NCBI GenBank assembly: GCA_013377005.1
Contig: JACABE010000016.1
Location: forward strand, 15,896 to 78,538
Direction: 5' to 3'
From: Bacteroidota bacterium
GTDB lineage: Bacteria > Bacteroidota > Bacteroidia > Bacteroidales > JACABE01
Length of the DNA stretch: 62,643 nt
Shown: positions 61,062 to 62,643 of the stretch, one piece after another
How positions within the stretch are numbered: position 1 is the first letter of the stretch
How the letters are laid out: every line of letters starts with the position of its first letter
Position numbers and translations under genes: made by a program
Notes under the pieces: model-generated
Seen by the model: only the letters and a program-made list of their open reading frames with translations
The model's database searches: none
Told to the model about the DNA's origin: nothing

Positions 61062-61901
61062 TTATTTTTTCACTATCACTATTTCAACCCTACGGTTTTT
61101 ATCTTCATCATCTATTGAATTTTCAGGATAAATCAATGGTTTTGAAGAACCTAATCCTTTATATTGAAGTCGATCAGATGAAATACCATTTTTTATAAGA
61201 TAGTCATAAATGTATTTTGCACGGTTTACAGACAAATTATTGGTATAAGTATCCTTATCAAAACCATCATTTCCCTTATATTCACAGCAAATATGACCTT
61301 GAATTTCTATTTCAAGATTAGGATTCTCTACAAGTGTATTGAGTAGGACTTCCAACTCTGGTTGAGATACTGCTGTAAGATAATGCCTTGCGGGCAAAAA
61401 ATTAAAATTTTTCATTATAATATGTTCACCATTTTTTGCCTTGCTAATTTCTACGGTTGTTGTTTTTTCAGCAGAATTATGTTTTCTAATATCTCTTGTA
61501 TTGTAATTCAATATTATTTCAACTCTTCTATTTTCTTTGATTCCCTGCGGTTGCTTATAAAGCTCAGGTGGTAATTCTCCCATACCTATACATTGTATAA
61601 TTTTTGAAGATATATCATTTGTGAAAAGATATTGTTTTACATTGTCAGCACGATGTTGTGATAATGTTTTATTATATTCTGCATTTGCAAGAAAATCAGC
61701 ATAAGCTATTATTTTTATGTTTAGTATCTCCTGTGAATGATGACACAAAAGGAATGAATCCAGTTGAGTAAGCTGAAGATTACTAAGAGATTTAACATTA
61801 ATATTATAATATAAACGCAAGGTATCAGCATTAACAGCAAGCGCTTTGCTATAAAATGAATTACAAAGAAAGATAGAACATACAATAAATACTCTAAACA
61901 T
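61062..61901 (-). CDS. OmpA family protein with two peptidoglycan-binding-like domains
   Basis: From the ATG at 61901 the product has 279 residues with a signal peptide (VFIVCSIFLCNSFYSKALA). It holds two OmpA-like domains: residues about 25-145 (AYADFLANAEYNKTLSQHRADNVKQYL, then ENRRVEIIL) and 155-279 (IQGHICCEYKG, NNLSVNRAKYIYDYLIKNGI, KNRRVEIVIVKK), all quoted in part. It probably binds peptidoglycan. There is no beta barrel. A start at 61931 would extend the N-terminus without a signal. Confidence 0.88.
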   Translation of the reverse strand: MFRVFIVCSIFLCNSFYSKALAVNADTLRLYYNINVKSLSNLQLTQLDSFLLCHHSQEILNIKIIAYADFLANAEYNKTLSQHRADNVKQYLFTNDISSKIIQCIGMGELPPELYKQPQGIKENRRVEIILNYNTRDIRKHNSAEKTTTVEISKAKNGEHIIMKNFNFLPARHYLTAVSQPELEVLLNTLVENPNLEIEIQGHICCEYKGNDGFDKDTYTNNLSVNRAKYIYDYLIKNGISSDRLQYKGLGSSKPLIYPENSIDDEDKNRRVEIVIVKK

Positions 61902-62104
61902 AATTGAAATATTTTTTTGAAAAAATAACAAAAGGAACTATATAAAAAATACGCATAAAACAATCAAATATTGTTTTTAAGCAAATTTAAAAATGAAATT
62001 TCGCCTTTTAAAAATTGTAAAGATTTTATCAATTATTACTATAATTTTTTCTACATGATTACTAACAAATTAAAGTGGATTGCAATATTACCATCAATGA
62101 ATAA

Positions 62105-62125
62105 CCTGGAGGCAGAGCCTCGAGG
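62105..62125. repeat. IS200/IS605-type end hairpin
   Basis: CCTGGAGGC (62105-62113) pairs with GCCTCGAGG (62117-62125) around a three-base loop, with one mismatch. It lies 25 bases beyond the stop of the transposase remnant and has the look of the subterminal hairpin at an IS200/IS605 right end. Confidence 0.65.
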
Positions 62126-62149
62126 TATCGTGTTACTCGAATATTAGAC

Positions 62150-62586
62150 TTAATTGATTTTTGTAAAACTCTTTATAAATATTTTTACATCACCTTGTTC
62201 TCGAATATATTTTTGAATTACATCAAGATTTTTATAATGACCAACCGTATTAACATAATAACCACTCGTCCAAAAATAACCTTCCCACAATTGTTTTTTG
62301 ACCTCTGGATGAAGAAGAAAAAGCTCTTTGCCTATATACTTTTTATTGTCCGAACTATTATTTCTATAGAAAGAATTGGCACACTTTGAATCAAAAAATA
62401 AACATGATTTTCATCAGCTCCAATTTCAACAAAATGTATTTCATATCTTTCTTCTATTTTTCTACATACTTCTACCAAACTATTTTCAACTACTTCTGTC
62501 AAAATACTTCGCATATACTTTATCGGACAAACTAAATGATACAATAACAAACTTTTATTATGTCAGTTAAAAATATGCTCATGCAT
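62150..62586 (-). pseudogene. tnpA: dead IS200/IS605 family TnpA transposase
   Basis: Read from the ATG at 62586 the minus strand gives MHEHIFN, then an in-frame TGA, then HNKSLLLYHLVCPIKYMRS and ENHVYFLIQSVPILS, a clear TnpA N-terminal half with the HxH-like region. The frame is lost near 62335 by about one missing base; the next frame gives KELFLLHPEVKKQLWEGYFW, TSGYYVNTVG and HYKNLDVIQKYIREQGD with a stop at 62150. The gene thus has a nonsense mutation and a frameshift. The left-end sequence beyond 62586 is cut by the window edge. Confidence 0.9.
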
Positions 62587-62643
62587 TTTGCAAACTTACA
62601 TAAAAATTTGTGATTTATAAGCGACCCCAATAAAAATCAAGAC

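Overview
This window comes from a low-GC member of the phylum Bacteroidota. Many genes are preceded by the phylum's promoter (-7 TAnnTTTG, -33 TTG). There is a short 287-residue primary sigma factor, two exported proteins with type IX secretion C-terminal domains, two TonB-dependent receptors with carboxypeptidase-like N-domains, and phylum-restricted families (DUF4835/PorD-like, DUF6261, DUF6265, DUF1684). Genus cannot be fixed from the sequence.

Layout. 1-3.8 kb is accessory DNA: a 21-bp tandem array, two unrecognised genes, and a rhuM-like cassette flanked by covarying hairpin repeats next to a duplicated 3' end of acr3. 3.8-13.2 kb is an arsenic island on the minus strand. It has two tandem arsR-controlled operons plus acr3: (i) arsR, a secreted Cys-tailed protein, an FtsX-type permease, an ABC ATPase, arsC, arsM and a 64-residue Cys-rich protein; (ii) a thioredoxin-like protein, arsR, ArsF-like lipoprotein, ArsG/CcdA-like membrane protein, ArsP-type permease and a Cys-less rhodanese. 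Both operons carry a dyad that exactly brackets the -7 promoter element, a likely ArsR operator. Five proteins of the island end in Cys-rich tails.

13.2-25.5 kb is mixed housekeeping: two tRNA-Leu genes, a GDPD-like lipoprotein, pabB-pabC, ridA, rhomboid protease, NAD(P)HX repair enzyme, ZIP transporter and a glycosyltransferase fusion. A second 21-bp array lies at 18.25-18.42 kb. 25.5-28.3 kb is accessory again: a GC-rich DUF6261 gene with a repeat-filled 5' leader and its own promoter and terminator, small orphan genes, a 40-bp dispersed repeat and a broken TPR gene. 28.4-36 kb holds a TonB receptor, molybdenum-cofactor genes moeA-moaA-moaC, a GGDEF protein and an unusual histidine-phosphatase protein. 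36-40.8 kb holds secreted proteins, two of which share almost identical export signals at both ends around unrelated bodies.

40.9-57.2 kb is core genome: rpmB, cinA, a universal stress protein, a nucleoside phosphorylase, metK behind a SAM-II-type riboswitch, the primary sigma factor, pnp, rpsO, and the block bamD-rpoZ-coaBC-DUF4835-recN-fabI. 57.3-62.6 kb ends with a TonB receptor, a membrane-anchored AraC regulator, an OmpA-like protein and a dead IS200/IS605 transposase.

The most interesting points are the arsenic island (Cys tails, a possible trans-membrane thiol relay, operators wrapped around the -7 box), the metK leader with a competing pairing, the DUF6261 module with its hairpin array, and the rhuM cassette. 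All calls are from reading the sequence; no database search was run.
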